A stretch of 64,000 nt of DNA from Trifolium pratense (GCF_020283565.1 NC_060061.1:39531362-39595361); one strand, 5' to 3'; shown: positions 22,100 to 36,897, numbered from the stretch's first letter. Numbers and translations are program-made. Notes: generated by a model not told the origin, from the sequence alone.

Positions 22100-22525
22100 T
22101 TAATTTTTTGATAAAAAAATTGATAACAAAATATTGAAATACTTAAAACGAAATATTAAAATTTAAGAGATATTTTAAGAAAAACTATTTAAATCAATTT
22201 TTCATTTGAAGTTTTATAAAAATATTCTTTATTAAAAAACTTTTAACGCAAAGAAAAAAAGGGTACTCTGTAAAAATCATTTTTAAAAAAAGGTGAAACA
22301 AACTCACCTAATATCATACTATCACAAAAATCATTCAAATTTTTTACAACGTTATTTTCATAACTATCACTACACATATTATAGAGAGGAAATGTTATTT
22401 AAAGATCTCACTCTTGAGTGTATTCTGTCGCAAATATAATTACAGAATCACAATTTGTTGATAAAAAAAAATTAGAATCCTGTTAATGAACCATGGGATA
22501 CTCAAGGGCAAAGTTGAAGGATCAG
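22100..22525. other. AT-rich spacer
   Basis: No gene, repeat array or terminal repeat recognised. Confidence 0.4.
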
Positions 22526-22538
22526 AACAATGTTCATA

Positions 22539-23184
22539 CGGAGGTGATCTGTGAAGGAGGCTGCTAATTGGTCTGGTGTTTTAGTTGTTTCACAGTGTTT
22601 TGGTGTGATCTGTGGTGGTTGTTTTACTTCCGTTTTTGGTGGTGGTTGATGGCGACTATGGCTGGTTTGTTGCGGTTCATGAATATTTTCTCTCCGTCAA
22701 AACTCTGTCTAGGCTTTCTTTCCCGAGTATTCTCCGGCAGCCACACAATCAGATCGCAAATGAAGATTTTTTGCTTATACCAGAGGCTTCCTCCGGTCTC
22801 CACCGTGCTAGATGCTTTGGTGAGTTGCAGTTTGCTCAGATCTGTGTGGAGTGTGTTTAGTTGTCGGCGCTTTCATGGGTATGGTTCGGCAATGGTGTTT
22901 TCGGTGGGAGATGTTTCTATTCTGATTCTCATCGGTGTTCCGCTATAAATTTTAAATGATGTTGTTTAGGTTTGGTTGAGGCTGGTTATAGGGATTAGTT
23001 TCAGTGGTGGGGATATACACTCAAACTAATTGTAAGGATGGGTTGACGCAGTTGTTTGTTGTAATTTTTGATTGGTTAAGGTGTTTTCATCACCTTACCT
23101 TTCTTTGTTTGATTCGACAATCTTTTATATTTATTGTTTAGAGAATTTATCTATTAATAAAATTTAGCCGATTCATAAAAAAAA
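22539..23184 (+). mobile_element. 5'-truncated LINE with poly(A) and 13-bp target duplication
   Basis: AACAATGTTCATA occurs at 22526-22538 and again at 23185-23197. Between them is a GC-richer insert ending TTAATAAAATTTAGCCGATTC and an A-run. This is the product expected from target-primed reverse transcription. The plus-strand frame at 22568-22948 has no clear family match and is probably untranslated LINE text or a passenger. A processed transcript of a host gene is an alternative. Confidence 0.8.
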
Positions 23185-23197
23185 AAACAATGTTCAT

Positions 23198-24855
23198 AGC
23201 TAGACTACAACATGTTCCCGAAAACATTGAAAGAGGTAATTGCAAAGTATAGCTTTATTATTATAAAAATAAAGAAAGAAAAAAATTAATTTAGGAAAGG
23301 AACGTGAAGACACAAAATGGTCTCATATGGCTAACCAAACATGTAAATAAAAAAATTTCAAAAAAAATACATGGAAGATCAATCTAAAACAAAACCAAAA
23401 TCTATACACCTTCCTTGACAAATCTAAATAAATTTATTGCTGTTTTTCATTATTTGGGAAGCACATTCAGCCTCCAAAATGTGGAGATAAAAAGAAGCAC
23501 GAGTGAAAATTACATAGAAGAGAGATGAAAGAGTTTGTGGTTTGCAAGCAAAATGGAGGAATAATACAAAATGTTGCACATAAGAGAAAGAATAAGGATT
23601 CTCAAACAAATGTTTACACATAGAGAGGCAAAGAAGAAAAAGTCGCACAATAATGAAAGAAGGAAGGTCAGAAGAAGAAGTGGTTTTTGCAGAGAAAGTA
23701 TCAAAATTTAAATTGATAAAATGTGAAATTGGATAATAAAGGACCACTCTTCCTATTCAAATTAATTTTCCCTAACGTGTGTGAGAGAATTGAAGCGTTT
23801 TTTGTTGGAAATTGTGGAATTGAAAACTAAATAGGTATAGTGTAGTGGAGTAGTAATTGAGGAGAGTTATTGGTTGGTCACTATATTACTATCAAAAGAA
23901 GCGGTGCAATAGAACTGAAGAGCGTGTTGAAACAAAGTGATTGGCAAACACAATTACAACAATGTCCTTCATTTTGGCGGACTAATTGGGCGGCAAAATA
24001 TGATTAACATGTTTTGTGTCTTAATATATTAAGGATAATGAAGGTTTAATTTGTACATAATAAATTAATAATGAAGGTTTAATTTATCTCTTTAGTCTTC
24101 ACTACAGATTTTTTTAACAAAGAGTCAAAGACTAATATATGTTCATTCTATATCACATGTAATTCTTGTGAACAATGTGAAAGTAGAATGCTTCAAAAAA
24201 AAACGTGAAAGTAGAATAAATGGTTTTTTTTTTTTTTTGGTTCTTTTTAATCATTTTCGTTGGTTCTTTAATAAGTGGTTATTTTACATAATCATATTAA
24301 CTTTAGTTGTACTGGTTTATGTCCAATTGGCAAAAGAAAAATGTTATTCAAACACATTTTTTTGACAAAAATATAACAAAACTACACTTTTTTTTTTAAT
24401 ATTTTTTGCACATCTCGATATACGTGCTGTGAGTGGAAAAAAAAATAATGTTGTATTTTTGTCAACTTTTTTGTGTTTATATAACACAACTCTTGGTAAA
24501 ATATATCAAAATCATATTTGTCTATAGCACAAGGACAAATATGGTAGGTTGGAGATAATGTTATTTATATTATTTATCTATGGTTGTCTTGTAACACCAA
24601 ATTTTGTAGTTACGTTTTAATTTTTCATATATTTTAAAAGCGGACAAAACATATGAGGTTGTTATTAAAATTAAAAGGTAAGAGAAACATAAATTGAAGT
24701 TTGAGAAAAATATCAAATCACAGATATATTTAACAATTAACAACAAATTATATTAACAATAATACACTGATAAAGTACGATTATTATTAACATAATATTA
24801 AATTTAATTATTTTACAAAAGAAAAAATTGCACAATTGTACCTAACAACAAATTA
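23198..24855. other. Intergenic, purine-rich then AT-rich
   Basis: No supported gene. 24120-24370 shares text with 62930-63080 (TGTCAATTCTTGTGAAnAATGTGAAAG-like and an AATTGGCAAAA stretch), probably the distal 3' flank of NCR loci. A small duplicate of AATGAAGGTTTAATTT occurs at 24039 and 24072. Confidence 0.45.
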
Positions 24856-25116
24856 CTATATCTCCGCCCCAAATTATAAGACCCTGTTTGACAAAATTGA
24901 ACTATTCATTTACATTGTTTTGACCGTATTTTTGTAATAATATATAAATATAAATATTAGCATATAAGATCTTGTTCAATTTGTTTTGATGAGTATTTTC
25001 AAAATATTAAATTTTTATAATTTTTACTAATACACATTAAAAATATCAGTGATCAAAATTGTACACTAACATACGTACAATGATCAAACATGTCTTATAA
25101 TTAGTCACGGAAGTAG
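24856..25116. mobile_element. Stowaway-type MITE, 261 bp
   Basis: It begins CTATATCTCCGCCCC and ends ATTAGTCACGGAAGTAG, flanked by TA. The interior, reversed, matches the MITE at 10439-10686 (GATCTTGTTCAATTTGTTTT, TTTTTACTAATA). Confidence 0.75.
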
Positions 25117-25335
25117 TATAATAATTAACAATAACATACGGATAGGATACCGCTATTGTTACAATATTTCATTTTGTTTTCATCATCTTTAGGTAGAAAG
25201 TCATAATTACAAATTCCTAAAATTAGGAAACGAAAATAAATTTATTTGGTGCGAATCCAATAACTAGATGATAACTCATGAAAAATATTCTAGAAGTGTG
25301 TTTGTGTACTCTCTTGAATTTGGCACTCATAAAAT

Positions 25336-25637
25336 CTATGGCATCATTCTATAGCATACACAGTTACTATAAATACACTTTGGTTTAAAAGGAGATTGAC
25401 ACATGTCTTGAGGACAATCAGAATCTTGGAAACATCTAGTACCCGCTGTAACAAAAAAATATAATGAAAAATGTGACTGTTATAGGATGTAATATTGTAT
25501 ACAACAGTAAATAATGAAATTTGAAAAAGATTAAAAAAAAAAATTAAGAAAAGTGTCTTGCCTTCAACATTTGTTGCAAAATGAATTAGGAAAACACAGA
25601 TAATCATAACATAAACAAACACGACAATTTTAACCAT
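25336..25637 (-). CDS. NCR peptide, six-cysteine, intact
   Basis: Exon 1 is 25562-25637 and exon 2 is 25336-25445, together encoding 61 residues. The signal peptide is MVKIVVFVYVMIICVFLIHF followed by ATNVE. The mature part contains RCFQDSDCPQDMC, then KCIYSNCVC, giving six cysteines spaced C-x5-C-x4-C-x7-C-x4-C-x-C, canonical for NCR peptides. These are secreted into infected nodule cells and drive bacteroid differentiation in this legume clade. The intron ends TTACAG but starts GC (GAAG|GCAAGA), a GC-AG intron where a paralogue has GT. The start is the first ATG after the CCCC leader box. Nodule expression is inferred from the family. Confidence 0.88.
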
Positions 25638-25700
25638 TTTTTCCCCTTTGCATGTATCAAATATAATATTATTTTATCACTTTATAATTTATAAAACTCA
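25638..25700 (-). promoter_or_regulatory. NCR upstream region
   Basis: On the minus strand ATAAATTATAAAGTGATAAA precedes the ATG by about 40 bases and CAAAGGGGAAAAA lies just before it. Both stretches are shared with the other NCR loci in this window. Confidence 0.5.
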
Positions 25701-27238
25701 TGTTCTATTTATATCAATTGAATAGATATTAACCTTATGGAGTTGTAAGAATATTTCCTAAAATATGAATTATTATTAAATGTCTCTTAAGTATATCAAT
25801 ATGTCGTTTTTATTTGTCCCTTGAGCATGTTAAGTATGGAGATCAAATAAAAAATTACAAGCATTAGAGTTCATTCTGTTTTATTATCAAATTTATATTT
25901 GGATTAAATATAAAATATTTATAAGAATAATTCCCATTTAAAAAACTTTTTACATAAAATGGATACTTAGTCCTCGAAATATTTCCTATAAAATGCAAAT
26001 TAGCACTAAAAATAAAATAATTTTTAGAGAGATTTAACTTTAAAATTCGTAATATTATAGGAACTAAAGATATATTTAACGTATATTATTTTTAACTTTC
26101 ATGATGGTAGGATTATAGCTACAGTATATGTGGAATTTCAAATTTAACAAAAAAATTTCATTAGAGCTTGAAAAGTTAAGTATTGGTATTTGGGAATTAT
26201 GTATGGTTCGATAGATGGAAATGCATGTAGTAGTAACAACGGAATTTTTATTTTTTTTATAAAATGATATTTTGATATATCAATTTATAAACCCTATAAG
26301 TGAAGTTAATTACTCAGCAAGCCAATCCATCTGGTAATTTTCCTAATTTATAAAAGAATCATTTTATTCTCATATTTAGTTGGATAAAATAGTCATTTCT
26401 AGGTGATGCACATTATTTGAAGATTACATTATGGAATTGGAAATATAAGAAAATTATCATAAAATTTAAAAATGAGAGAAATAAACATAAGATGGAGTTG
26501 GATTAGTAGTTTAAAAAAGTTACCTTAAAAAACCTTTTTTTTTTTATTTATCAAAAATACATTTTGAAAGATTAAAATCTTAAACTATCTAAACGAGTAT
26601 CTTGAAAATAATTTGACAAAGGTATAAGGCAGAAACAAGATAAATGAGCCGGCGCACAAAAAGATTTATACACTTCACTATCAAATATGATATTAATTCG
26701 CTAAACCCATTTGGGTTGGTCCTATGGTATTGGCTTGGAACCTGAGAGTGTGCTCCTTCTTAAGGCCTCGAATTCGATTATCTTTGATAATAATTTGAAT
26801 GATTCTTAAAAAAATATATATGATATTCGGCATCTTGTCTCTTCTCTGTAGACGGATTTCTCCGCTACTCAAAAATTTATTACATACTGTATTTGTGTGT
26901 ATCTTCAACTTCACACAACCTATACTTTACAACTTCTTTAAAAAAAACAATAACAAACATAATGACATTTTTATGGGGGCGAACAAAATTTTAGGACATT
27001 TTTCAAGTAACTTTTTTATATAAAAAATAGGAAAAGAGAGAGATTTTTATTAATTAATGTGACACTAATGACTTAAAGGGAATTAATGTGAAAAACAATT
27101 AAAGATTACATCTCTTCTTATATTTTATTGTTATGAAATTTATTTTCTTACTAAAAACAGTAAATCATATGCTCCACTTTCATTGCTTACCAAACGATTA
27201 GTTGTTTGTAGGTTAGCACAAGTATATGTTAAAATATA
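25701..27238. other. AT-rich intergenic with a SINE
   Basis: 25701-25840 continues the conserved NCR upstream text (CTTATGGAGTTGTAAGAATA, TATATCAATATGT). The rest has no gene apart from the SINE at 26694-26790. Confidence 0.45.
26694..26790 (+). mobile_element. tRNA-derived SINE copy
   Basis: CCCATTTGGGTTGGTCCTAT begins a 5' tRNA-like part, and TCGAATTCGATTATC is a degraded B box. It matches the common plant SINE text with GTGTGCTCC between boxes. Diverged, no clear target duplication. Confidence 0.6.
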
Positions 27239-27425
27239 GGAAAATGCTAAACAGTGCCCCCGGGGCACTGGTTAAGGATATCAAAATGGAAATTTTATCT
27301 TGGAAATTGTGAATTCAATACCTTAAAGATGTAAAAAGGTATTATCTCTCATCATTAATTTTATTCTTTCTTTCTTTTTTTAGTATGCTTAACTAGTGCC
27401 CCGGGGGCACTGTTTAGCATGACCC
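27239..27425. mobile_element. Mutator-like MITE, 187 bp
   Basis: TAAAATATA flanks both sides (27230-27238, 27426-27434). The inverted ends are GGnnnATGCTAAACAGTGCC followed by CCCGGGGCACTG. CAGTGCCCC/CGGGGCACTG makes each end a strong local palindrome. A 9-bp target duplication fits the Mutator superfamily. Non-coding. Confidence 0.85.
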
Positions 27426-27434
27426 TAAAATATA

Positions 27435-28437
27435 TAGGCTCGTCAAAAACAGCTCATACTGCACACCGTTTTTTTTTTCTTCTTTTATTTTGGTGTGAAA
27501 CTGCCCAAATTAGTTTCTTAGCCACGATATTTTTTTTTTAATTTCTTCTAATTAAATTACTTTTGAAACTTGAAAGTTATCTAAATCTAATAATAATTGG
27601 AAGGGGCTGGAACCACTTGATGTTATAACTTATAACTGACCTTCAAACCAGATTAGACGGTCCAATGGACCAGATACTAGTGGTGAAAATAAAATTAAAA
27701 AAATCAAATAATCAATGAAAATAAATCACGCAAATAAAATTACGTTTGGAGTAAAAATTAGCTAAAAGTTAATTGATTAGTATCCTATCCAAATGTCAAT
27801 ACCTCATTTTATATTTGATTCGTAAAAAAAAATGCCTATACCTCATTTTATATTTTTATAATATTTTGTAGTCAAGTAGTCTAGTTGATAGAAATTTCAA
27901 CTTCAAAGATGAATAAGTAGAGTATCTGATATTCGAATCCTGACCCCTGCATATAAAATACAATATTCCTACTAACTAAGCTAAGCTCAGTTTCTAGTCA
28001 CGATACTTTCAACAAATTATAATATACAAAAGTTGTAATGTCAAATTATAATATACAAAAGTTGTAATAATTAAGTAATCGTTTTCATATAAAATACCAT
28101 ATTTCAAAGTTTATCTAAGTCCCCCATTTGTCAACGGTTGCCAATTTTATTTTATATCATAAACATTACACAAATAGAAGTGACTGACGTAGATGATTAA
28201 ATACATAGTTTATTTTTAAGGGAACATATAGTTTGTTCTAGATGATTACATACTAAATTTCTGAAGGTTTGAGCTATAATTATTTTTTTTTTACTAAAAC
28301 AAAATATTCATTTCATTCCAAATTGATAAATACACGATATACAAGTACAAATTTAATGTCGCAAAAAATGTAAAAAATAAATTTGCAAACAAACTCATAA
28401 CATCCAAATTAATAGCAGACATACTCAAACCTACAAA
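27435..28437. other. Intergenic with diverged SINE and LINE tail
   Basis: A SINE lies at 27862-27995. 28285-28430 resembles the 3' end of a LINE on the minus strand. A 24-base direct repeat (AAATTATAATATACAAAAGT) occurs at 28014 and 28044. No gene. Confidence 0.45.
27862..27995 (-). mobile_element. tRNA-derived SINE copy (GAGCTTAG family)
   Basis: The minus strand reads GAGCTTAGCTTAGTTAGTAG with an A-box-like start, GGATTCGAATA as B box, then TACTCTACTTATTC and a CTAGACTACTTGAC tail. The same family occurs at 29395, 59412, 60466 and 61661. Confidence 0.75.
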
Positions 28438-28842
28438 CTATGTAGCATGGGTACTCCTAAAATGGTGAAGTACCCGTACCGGGTACGTATCAGTACCGGA
28501 TACTCCATGGTACTCGTATGGTACGCACCGATTCTGTACCCATTTTTATTTGGTTGATTTATGATGATGAATATGGAAAAAACATATTGGCTGTTGAAAA
28601 ATCTCTTAAAATATTATAATTTTTTACTATATTTCAATTATCTCTCATTTTTTATGAAAATAGTTGAGACGGTAGAAAAACAAAAATAAATCTTCAAAGT
28701 ATGATGATAATAATTCACTTAAAAATAATTTTTCTAATATTTTATACTAACGTACCCGTACCTTAAATTTTCTAAAAATATCATACCGCGTACTAGTACC
28801 GCTACCGGATACCGGTACCGCACCCGTACCTAGGCAACATAG
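28438..28842. mobile_element. hAT-type non-autonomous element, 405 bp
   Basis: The 8-bp target duplication CCTACAAA lies at 28430-28437 and 28843-28850. The inverted ends are CTATGTAGCATGGGTAC and GTACCTAGGCAACATAG. Both ends are rich in GGTACCGGTACCG-type words. No transposase. Confidence 0.85.
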
Positions 28843-28850
28843 CCTACAAA

Positions 28851-30335
28851 TAATGTGACAAAATAAAAGTAACTGAAATAGCCATGTCTTCGGATCTTCA
28901 TCGTTGATGAATTTGTCATTAATTGAATCAGTAATTGATCAAAGTTGATATGTCAATCTGAACCAAACGAATGTTGTAAGAAACACGAAAACAAACGAGC
29001 ACCGCGCGAAGACGAGAAATCAAACAAATACCGCACGAAGACGAGACACACTTAGACGAAAAAAAACACAAAATAAAAAAACTTCTATGTAAAAATCACT
29101 TATTTGAAATAAAACAAAGAAAAAAAAATGCACAGGGGTAATTTCGGATCAAACAACGACCCAAAACACCCCATTTTTTAAACAAGAAGATGAAAATTCT
29201 CTAGGAAAATTTAGGACCGGCTATGTTTTAAAGCAGGAAGAAGAAGCCGCGCGCAGTTTTTAAAGGTACTGTTTACTATAATTATTGAATGCATTAAAAT
29301 TACAAACACATCTCTCTAGTGCATTTTTCATTAATAATTTTATAAAAAGCAAAACTTTTCTTATATATAAGATTTTGGGGAGTATTTTTCAAGAAGTTTA
29401 GTGGCTAGAAATTCCACTTTTAAGGTAGAGTTTAAACTTCGGCCTCATACATATTAACATATATAATACAATATCTCTGTCAACTGAACTAAGGTCATGA
29501 AACCTATATATACCCCATTTGAATTAGTTTATTTTTGAGCTTATGCAAACAGATTATGCAATATAAATTAGGTTTTATGCTATTTTATAAGTTCACTCTA
29601 GTGAAAATTGTATTTTCATAAGCTATTTTATCGTAAAGTACCTTGACAAACTTATAATAATACATAAAAATTGCATAGGTTGTTTGCATAAGCTCAAAAT
29701 TAAGTTAATCCAAACATGGTCATAGTCAATGTTTTAATAATAAAAAAGAGAAATTTTATGTAGGTTTTTATTTATTTTTTTTGAAGCAAAAAAAGAAGTT
29801 TAGATATATCTATTTTACGATGAACTTAAAAAGTCAAACTTTTCTTTCTTATATATAAAATCGGAGGGAGTATATTTGATATATAAGTTATTCAATCAAT
29901 AAATAGGTAAATAAGTATTTTTTAAAAGAAACTCTTTTTTATATCATTAAAAATATTATAATAATTGAATATTATTTATCAAAACCGTTAATAATATTAT
30001 AAAAATATTAGTGTAATGCTTATGACAATAAATTTTTTAAAAAAATTTATATTTCTCATAATAGTTAATATCGAATTTTTTTATAAAAAAATTATTAAAA
30101 CATTAGTGTAATGCTTATAACAATAAAATTGTTTTTTTTTTCCTATTAAATTATTAATTAACTAAGTATACAATAAATATTATTGATTGACCACAAAAAA
30201 CAATTATTTATCTATATTTATTTCTTATCAAAAACTAGAAATGTGTGTTGTGAGTATTCACTTTCATTATTTATTGAGATTTGAGAGTATTGCATGGGTG
30301 ATTCATTTCCTTAGTTGACAGTTCAAAATAATAAA
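28851..30335. other. Intergenic upstream of the MTP gene
   Basis: It contains a 36-base imperfect duplicate (CGAGCACCGCGCGAAGACGAG and ATACCGCACGAAGACGAG) near 29000 and a SINE at 29395-29500. The promoter and leader of the MTP gene probably lie in the last 200 bases. Nothing else is seen. Confidence 0.45.
29395..29500 (-). mobile_element. Diverged SINE copy (GAGCTTAG family)
   Basis: The minus strand reads ACCTTAGTTCAGTTGACAGA, then AAGTGGAATTTCTAGCCACT, matching the other copies of this family. The B box is degraded. Confidence 0.6.
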
Positions 30336-33164
30336 ATGACCGAAAAACAGAATTCGGGTTCGGATCCGACCAGACCGCTTTTGCCCAAAGATGACGACCG
30401 GAATTCCACCGAACACGACGGTCGGAGAAACCGTTTCAGTCGCCGGAACTCTGTTAACTCCCTCAGATCCGCTTTCTTGTCCACGCTTCCTGATAAAGTC
30501 CGTTCTAACCTCGACTCTGAGTCTCCTTTCGATGCTGATTTCTCCAACGCCACTGCTTTAAGCCAAGGTCCCCTCTCTCTCTCTCTCAAAATCTATCAAT
30601 CACTGTCGTCAGAGACACTGACACCTTGACACTGACACGTGGAGACCGATAGTAATGTAATAAAATGACATAATTGAATTTAATGATATCATATGTCTCT
30701 GATGGTGTCGTGTCAGTGTTGGACGAGACATGTCTTCCATCAGAAGTGTCGGTGTTACATAGCTGGATATTTATATGTATATATGTTTATATATATATAT
30801 ATATATATGATGAAGTTTAATATAATAATTTGTGAACTTGTAGGAGAGAAAGAGTATTATGAAAAACAAATAGCTACTTTGAAATCATTTGAGGAAGTGG
30901 ATACTGTGGTAGAATCTGACTGCATTGAGGATGATGATAAAGAGGAGCAGGCGAAACAAGAAAGAGCTATGAAGGTTTCAAATTATGCAAACATAGTTTT
31001 GTTGATATTGAAGGTATATAATTTATGTTATATATTTCATTAATTTCTTGTGTTAATTAAATTTCAAGTAGCTATTAATCACCGTGTGTGTTTGAAACTT
31101 TGAAAAGTTTTTCATGAAAAAAGTGATTTTGAACTTAATTTGATTTAATTGGTATTGATTCTTTTACAATTGAGTTTAAACTAAAGGAATTTTGGTACTT
31201 TTAGTGTCAACCTTTTGTCATAGGACAAAAGCTACTTTTTGTCAGTTTTCGGTGAAATTAAAGTTTGAAAGCAAAATAAATTTTATGGAACAGTAACAAA
31301 ACATCTAAAACATATGCAGTTGTCGTTATAGAAGATTCATTTTTAAACTTGTGACTTGTGAGAATCAATTACTTGAAATCTTTGGCTTTTTGGATTGTAG
31401 TCCTTTTGTGAAATAAGTTTTTTTTTTAGAAAAGGAAAAGAACTTTTGTGAATTAAGTAAAATAATAATATGCGTGTTGATGTGTAGACTTATGCGACGA
31501 TAAGGAGTGGGTCAATAGCTATTGCAGCGTCAACTTTAGATTCTCTGCTCGATCTAATGGCTGGTGGGATACTTTGGTTCACTCACATAGCTATGAAGAA
31601 CATAAATATCTATCAATATCCTATTGGAAAACTGAGGGTACAGCCAGTAGGCATAATTGTTTTTGCTGCTGTCATGGCCACACTTGGTGAGTCTAATTGA
31701 CTTTAACATAAAATTTACACCGAAATTCCTTTGAGTTGAAGGGTGGATGATTTGGATTCTAACGGTGTAATTGTATACAATTCTTTTAGTACTTTTTGAC
31801 AATATCGGTGTATTGACATTCTACGTTACATGATACATTGAATCGATTTTACTACAGGTTTTCAGGTATTGTTCACGGCTGTAAAACAACTAATAGAAAA
31901 CAGTCCTGGCGAAAAAATGACAGCTGAGCAACTAATATGGTTGTACTCTATCATGATATTTGCAACTGTGGTGAAGCTTATACTCTGGTTTTACTGTAGA
32001 AGCTCAGGAAACAAGATTGTCCGTGCCTATGCAGATGTAAGTATCCCTCTCGTCAGTGATATTTTCTTTCTTGAATTAAGTCAAAGTACAACAATTGAAC
32101 AATAAAAAAACATGCCAAAATGCAGGATCACCACTTTGATGTCGTGACAAATGTAGTTGGATTAGTAGCGGCTATTCTTGGTGATAAATTTTACTGGTGG
32201 ATTGATCCGGTAGGAGCTATTTTGCTTGCAATTTACACTATCACAAATTGGTCTCGCACTGTCATGGAAAATGCAGGTAATTTTCATCAGAATTTCAAAC
32301 AAAAAAAAAAAAATGATACAACATGTAATTGGTTAGCATATAGTTCATTTGTTAGTCATTTGTCTGTGAATATAATTGTGTACCGATCCTGATTACCGTC
32401 TGTCTACCGATACCTTTCTTTACAGTTTCACTGGTGGGACAATCAGCACCTCCTGAAGTTTTGCAGAAGCTGACATATCTCGTTATAAGGCACCCTGGAA
32501 TTAAACGTGTTGACACTGTCCGCGCATATACATTTGGCGTTTTATATTTTGTAGAGGTATGTTGAATTACACATAATCAACTAACCCCATTTACTCAAAA
32601 AAAGTCATACAAGACTAGACCTGGTTTAAAACAAATAAATCATTTGGCATTCTCAATTAGTATTTGCAAAATACTGACATAAATCTAATATTATTGTTAA
32701 TGGATCTAGTTAAGTTTCGTTATTCTGTAAGCTTTTATTGTATACATAATACTTGGAGTATCCATATTGCATTTTGAACGTACTTGTGACAAAATTGGTT
32801 TCTCTTACATGGTTAGCTTTGAATGTCGGTACATATATCTCTTACATAGTTAGGATAATTTTCTTTTATGGGAATTTTTTCTTACAAAACTCTCATACCA
32901 ATGTTCATGTATGCTATATTAATATAAATGCAGCTTTGAATTTCTTGATTTTATGCCTCATCATTTGGGTCTGATTTTGAGCAGGTAGACATTGAACTGC
33001 CAGAAGATTTACCCTTAAAAGAAGCACATGCCATTGGAGAGACTCTACAAATAAAGCTTGAGAAACTTCCAGAAGTTGAGCGAGCATTTGTTCATCTAGA
33101 CTTTGAGTGTGACCACAAACCAGAGCACTCAGTTCTAAGTAAACTACCGAACAATCAGCCTTAA
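30336..33164 (+). CDS. Metal tolerance protein, Mn-type cation diffusion facilitator (MTP8-11 group)
   Basis: Seven exons: 30336-30567, 30844-31013, 31488-31686, 31858-32036, 32126-32276, 32426-32556 and 32985-33164, giving 413 residues. It carries two Mn-CDF signatures: DSLLD at residues 152-156 and DHHFD at 261-265. Around them are [20 protein letters not shown] and [18 protein letters not shown], and the [17 protein letters not shown] helix. These are transmembrane helices of the divalent-cation/H+ exchanger fold. A cytoplasmic metal-binding domain, from about residue 318, ends [16 protein letters not shown]. The N-terminus is polar and hydrophilic. Family members move Mn2+ into vacuole, Golgi or prevacuolar compartments. 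Text is closest to MTP9/MTP10-like members. All junctions are GT-AG and in frame; the gene looks intact. Start chosen at the first ATG of the open frame. Confidence 0.93.
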
Positions 33165-34254
33165 GCACGTTTCAACGTTTCGTGCATAAGAAGAAATGCA
33201 CACACTTTTGTAATTGAGTCTTCACCAATGATTTCAAAGTGAAGATTGAAACTGTAAAAGAGAAGGATCCAGCTGTTTATTTATATGGAAGCTGATAAGG
33301 TAACCAAACTGTTGCTAGAATTCGAGTTACGTTTAATCCAAATACATTCTGTTGTAGTTCTATTAGTTTCATTAGTTCTTTTATAGTTCATTTTGGAATC
33401 ACACACAGTGTATTTAAGGCTACTTGTTGTGTTGTACTTGTATCCTTAATAATATATAAATGCCTCAGTTTCTTGAGATACAATTTATTCTATAATGATC
33501 AGAAACTAAAACAGATATGTTCCATTTAAGATATTGTTGCTGTCTTGTGATAAACATGGTTTCAATTTGAATTTGAAGATATTGTTGTTGTCATGTGAAA
33601 AACACGGTTGCATTTTGAAGTTATAGCTACCAATCACATAAGCAGCTTGCGAATATTGGAGATGTTTTGACATGTTTGGGCACTGGTGCGGCGTGAATTA
33701 TACGAATGTGTTCTTTATTTTGTTGCTTTTCTTGTGTGTTAATCTTTCGGGACTTCACCAAAATAACTTTGATTAATTCAGAATTCAATCGAAAGATTAT
33801 TAAGATCTCGTTAATGATTTTTCCTTTTACTGATGAATCGAATTCATATACTATATAGGATTGATAAGTTGATATTAGTCTTTCTTCTTTGTCACTTTTC
33901 TTATTTGTCGGTAATGTTTAGATGGTAAAACACTGCAAGAATATTTGATATGTTGAAGCACTCTCCTCTTCTTAGTTATCAATGCTTAATGTTTGTGAAT
34001 TTTTCAGCTAGGATCTTTGGACAAGAAACAAAGATCACCTTACTATACTAAAAGCAATGTAGACAGAACAACAAAAGCACTTTATTTATATATTTTTTCC
34101 AACCATGACAGTACATAATTAAAAGTTCGATGCATCAAATTTGTATCTGTCATACACCAAACATCTTGGAAAGACATGTAGATACACAAAATACAAATAT
34201 ATATTAACTAAGCACAGAGTGTATGTGACCAATGATCAGTAAAAAATCATATCA
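33165..34254. other. 3' flanks between convergent MTP and RPL10 genes
   Basis: The MTP 3' untranslated region probably reaches about 33480 (AATAATATATAAATG). A tandem duplication of about 60 bases (AAGATATTGTTGnTGTC then a TGAAAAACACGGTT-like part) lies at 33530-33625. No other gene. Confidence 0.5.
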
Positions 34255-36085
<1,831 letters not shown>

Positions 36086-36194
36086 GGTTGATTGTTGTTG
36101 TGTGAAACTGAAAGAAAGATTGAAAATGGAGGGAAAGGGTAAGAGGGTGGTGTTCCTTTTATACCTTTGCATTAGCGTGTTTGGTTTATGTGAT

Positions 36195-36280
36195 TACGTA
36201 TGGGCTTGCGTCATCTATTGAGAACGTGGGCCATGACGCATATATTTGGGCTAGGCCCATTTCGGCCCAGAAGGTTCCAG
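36195..36280 (-). promoter_or_regulatory. Site II (TGGGCC/T) cluster upstream of RPL10
   Basis: On the minus strand this stretch contains CTGGGCC, ATGGGCC, TGGCCCAC and AGCCCATA within 85 bases, about 110-195 bases before the RPL10 ATG. TGGGCC/T elements are typical of plant ribosomal protein promoters, where TCP factors bind. Function here is inferred from position and density. Confidence 0.6.
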
Positions 36281-36897
36281 AAAGTGAGTTAGTTTCTTGG
36301 ACACGGGATCTTTTGAAGGCTTCTGCCAACAATATTCCCACCGACCCTTTAATTTTGTATAAATATATGAGAAAAATTAATTTGAAACAATTGGTTTTTC
36401 AGTCTTTTTTTTTTTTTTTTTAGATTTTCAGTATAATTTTTTTTACTTTTATCAAAAAAGGTTTATATTACCAACAAATTATATGTGTTACTTTAAAAAT
36501 AATTATGATCAAAATTAAATATTTTTAGTGATATGAAGATAGTATATAATTGATTGATAGTGTAAAAATCATTTTTAAACAGACAATGTATAAATGATTA
36601 TTTTAAGAGAGGACTTTTTTAATTTTTTAAGAAACAATTGGCTTTTTAATAAATATGCGTCCATGTTGTCTTTAACCATCCAGTTGTAATTATGAGAAGA
36701 TATAAAGTGTCTTATTGTTATAGATTCAGAAAGTGATTTTAACTTTATATTATGTATTTCTAAAAAATTATTTTTATGATTACTTAAAAATAGTAGAAGG
36801 CATTCTGAAATCATTAGTTATAAATTAAATGAATAATTTTCACATTCAATACTAGAGATTTCATTTTTCAATATAATAAAATTTATATATATATATA

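Noticed and set aside
23424..23747. 107-codon minus-strand frame with hydrophobic text
   Set aside because: No ATG-led conserved structure, no splice context, and the composition matches the purine-rich strand asymmetry of the region.
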